Positions 61,956 to 64,000 of a DNA stretch of 64,000 nucleotides are shown here, one piece after another. The notes below the pieces were generated by a model that was not told where the DNA came from, searched no databases, and worked only from the letters and a program-made list of their open reading frames with translations. Position 1 is the first letter of the stretch. Each line of letters starts with the position of its first letter. The stretch is taken from the NCBI GenBank assembly GCA_030024085.1, contig JASEJE010000009.1, forward strand, positions 1-64,000. The letters run 5' to 3'. Position numbers and translations under genes: made by a program. The DNA comes from Bacillota bacterium. GTDB lineage: Bacteria; Bacillota; SHA-98; UBA4971.

Positions 61956-62858
61956 ATGAGCGGCGTTTCGGTTGACGTGGACCAGCAGCGCATCTATGCG
62001 CTCCGCCGGAGGTTTCGCCGGAGAAAGAGGCTGCTCGCATTCGCGCAGCGGAGCACGAGCTACATCGTGCTTGCCTTCGGGGCAGTCCTGATCATGATAC
62101 CGTTCTTGTGGATGGTGTCTACGTCGCTCAAGGAGTGGAGCAGCCTTTTCCTCTACCCGCCCCAGTGGATTCCGCGCCCTGTGGTCTGGAGGAACTACGT
62201 GGACGCTCTCACGCTGGTGCCGTTCTTCACGTTTCTGAAGAACACCTGCATAATCACGTTCACGAGCCTCATCGGGCAGATCCTCAGCGCGTCCATGGTG
62301 GCGTTCAGCTTCGCCCGGCTCCGCTGGCCCGGCCGCGACGTGATCTTCATCATTCTCCTAAGCACCCTCATGCTTCCTTACGAGGTCACGCTCATCCCCA
62401 AGTTCATGATGTTTAGGGCGCTGGGCTGGATAAACACTTTCAAACCGCTGATAGTGCCCGACTACTTCGGGGGAGGGGCGTTCCTCGTCTTTCTTCTGCG
62501 GCAGTTCTACATGACGATCCCGGCCGAGCTCGACGATGCGGCCCGCATCGACGGGTGCAGCACGGTCGGCATCTGGTGGCGCATCATAATGCCGCTTGCC
62601 AAGCCGGCCCTGGGGATAGTCGCCATCTTCGGCTTCCAGGGGCACTGGAACGATTTCATGGGGCCTCTCATCTACCTGAACTCGACCGAGAAGTTTACGC
62701 TTGCCCTGGGCCTGAACCTTTTCAAGAACCAGTACACGGCGCAGTACCAGTACATCATGGCGGCATCGCTCATAGTGATGCTCCCTCTCCTCGTCAATTT
62801 CTACATCGCTCAGCGTTACTTCGTGCAGGGTGTGGTGATCACAGGGCTGAAGGGCTGA
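61956..62858 (+). CDS. MalG/UgpE-type ABC permease
   Basis: MVAFSFARLRWPGRDVIFIILLSTLMLPYEVTLIPKFMMFR; ELDDAARIDGCSTVGIWWRIIMPLAKPAL. Confidence 0.93.
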   Translation: MSGVSVDVDQQRIYALRRRFRRRKRLLAFAQRSTSYIVLAFGAVLIMIPFLWMVSTSLKEWSSLFLYPPQWIPRPVVWRNYVDALTLVPFFTFLKNTCIITFTSLIGQILSASMVAFSFARLRWPGRDVIFIILLSTLMLPYEVTLIPKFMMFRALGWINTFKPLIVPDYFGGGAFLVFLLRQFYMTIPAELDDAARIDGCSTVGIWWRIIMPLAKPALGIVAIFGFQGHWNDFMGPLIYLNSTEKFTLALGLNLFKNQYTAQYQYIMAASLIVMLPLLVNFYIAQRYFVQGVVITGLKG

Positions 62859-63106
62859 GGGACTGAAGCATGAAGCAATGAGCGGTGCAGCCGTGGGCCG
62901 GACGTGGGGGGTTTTGTGCGGGCCGCCACGCCGACACGCCACCGAGGGGCCGACGCGCCGACACGCCGCTGGCAGGCCGATGCGTCGATGGGCCTCGGAT
63001 CCGCGGGCCGATGGGCCGGCGAGCAGACGCGCCCTCGCACCGGCGCACCGGCGCGCCCATGCGCCGGTCGGCAGGTTCCATTCGGCGAGGAACGGGGGAA
63101 CGACCT

Positions 63107-63802
63107 TTGAAGATCGGATGCAGCACGTTGTGGCTCTTGCGACACCCGCTGGACGTCGCCGTCGAGCAGCTGGTGGGCCTCGGGTTCGACCACGTGGAGA
63201 TCGGGTTTCAGCCCGGGGAGACGACCCCATACCCAGTGGACCGGGCCACCTTCCGGAGGCTGGAAGACATCATCGCGCGCTCGGCCGTCAGCTTGTCCGT
63301 CCACGCGCCGTGGGGACGGATATACGAGCTTACCGGGGAAGCCTGGGGCGAGGCGATGGTGCACTTCAGGCGGTGCTTCGAGTTCGCGCGGGACCTCGAG
63401 GCCGACTTCACGGTGTTCCATTACAGGGAGGAACGCTCGGACCGGCTGTCGGAGCTGTTCCGGGTCGCCCGGGAGCACGACAACGCCGTCGCCATAGAGG
63501 ACTATGACGTCGGATACCCCGTGGTGTGGGACGTTGGGCACGCCCACCTTCGTGGCGCCCTCGAGCAGGAACTCGAAACCATCGGCTGGCGCGCCTGTGA
63601 GGTGCATCTTCATAACAACTTCGGCCGGACCGACGACCATTTCCCGCTCCTGAGAGGGGAGATAGACATTCCGGCGCTCCTTGCCCGCATGCTGCGCCGC
63701 AGGTTCGACGGGATTCTCACGCTTGAGTTCGAGGAGGTCGCGTCCGCGCGGGAAGTTGAAGAGAGCATGGATCTTGTCAGACGGGTTTTGTCAGGCGGGT
63801 GA
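63107..63802 (+). CDS. Sugar phosphate isomerase/epimerase (AP endonuclease-like TIM barrel; TTG start)
   Basis: LKIGCSTLWLLRHPLDVAVEQLVGLGFDHVEIG; WDVGHAHLRGAL; CEVHLHNNFGRTDDHFPLLRGEIDIPALL. Confidence 0.85.
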   Translation: MKIGCSTLWLLRHPLDVAVEQLVGLGFDHVEIGFQPGETTPYPVDRATFRRLEDIIARSAVSLSVHAPWGRIYELTGEAWGEAMVHFRRCFEFARDLEADFTVFHYREERSDRLSELFRVAREHDNAVAIEDYDVGYPVVWDVGHAHLRGALEQELETIGWRACEVHLHNNFGRTDDHFPLLRGEIDIPALLARMLRRRFDGILTLEFEEVASAREVEESMDLVRRVLSGG

Positions 63803-63827
63803 TCATGGTGACGGAGGGGTAGGTCGC

Positions 63828-64000
63828 CTGAAGACGGCCATCTGCATCGACAGCGGCGGGACCAAGACCATCTGCCTTGTGGCCCGCGCCGACGGCACCC
63901 TGCTGGGGGCGGGGGTTGGCGGCCCGGGCAACGAGCTCCATTTGCGCCCGGGCGAGGCCTCCGAGGCCCTGGCGGAGGCGCTCCGCCAGGCCCTTGCCCC
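63828..64000 (+). CDS. BadF/BcrA-type ATPase/N-acetylglucosamine kinase-like protein, N-terminus only (cut by window end; start codon uncertain)
   Basis: KTAICIDSGGTKTICLVARADGTLLGAGVGGPGNELHLRPGEASEALAEALRQAL. Confidence 0.65.
   Translation, partial: MKTAICIDSGGTKTICLVARADGTLLGAGVGGPGNELHLRPGEASEALAEALRQALA

Overview
GC-rich bacterial chromosome segment. Gene content (TolC/MacAB efflux, glycyl-radical enzymes, Rbs and MalFG-type ABC importers) suggests an anaerobic, possibly diderm Firmicute-like organism; that taxonomy is inference. Main coding blocks: (1) minus-strand envelope/efflux island at 2.5-13.9 kb (Spy/LTXXQ protein, response regulator, histidine kinase, two TolC-like proteins, MacA-like adaptor, MacB-like ATPase and permease, second Spy-like protein); (2) ribose/deoxyribose-type operon at 15.7-25.6 kb with an embedded glycyl radical enzyme and activase; (3) tRNA-Lys, superoxide dismutase and creatininase-family protein; (4) LacI-regulated cluster at 32-40 kb with a GT81/GT78-like glycosyltransferase, an ABC sugar importer and a GH63-like hydrolase; (5) GH13 enzyme, a single-ORF EndoQ-like PHP nuclease/UvrD helicase fusion, a stand-alone pyruvate-kinase C-terminal-type protein, a bactofilin-like membrane protein and an SPFH protein; (6) carAB, both genes carrying low-complexity insertions; (7) ROK regulator plus sugar ABC importer and a TIM-barrel isomerase. 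The most unusual signals are non-coding. First, two ORF-less elements (about 27.68-28.28 kb and 50.12-50.83 kb) carry a 15-monomer array of TGAYGTA / TGACGTACGTCA-type sites at a strict 30-30-31 bp spacing, identical in both copies. Second, a dispersed family of ~190-210 bp elements bounded by CTAAG folds into a long stem with two inner hairpins, shows compensatory changes between copies, and supplies the TAA stop codon of at least two genes. Third, there are in-frame collagen-like or low-complexity insertions inside CarA and CarB. No searches were run; family names are from motif recognition.
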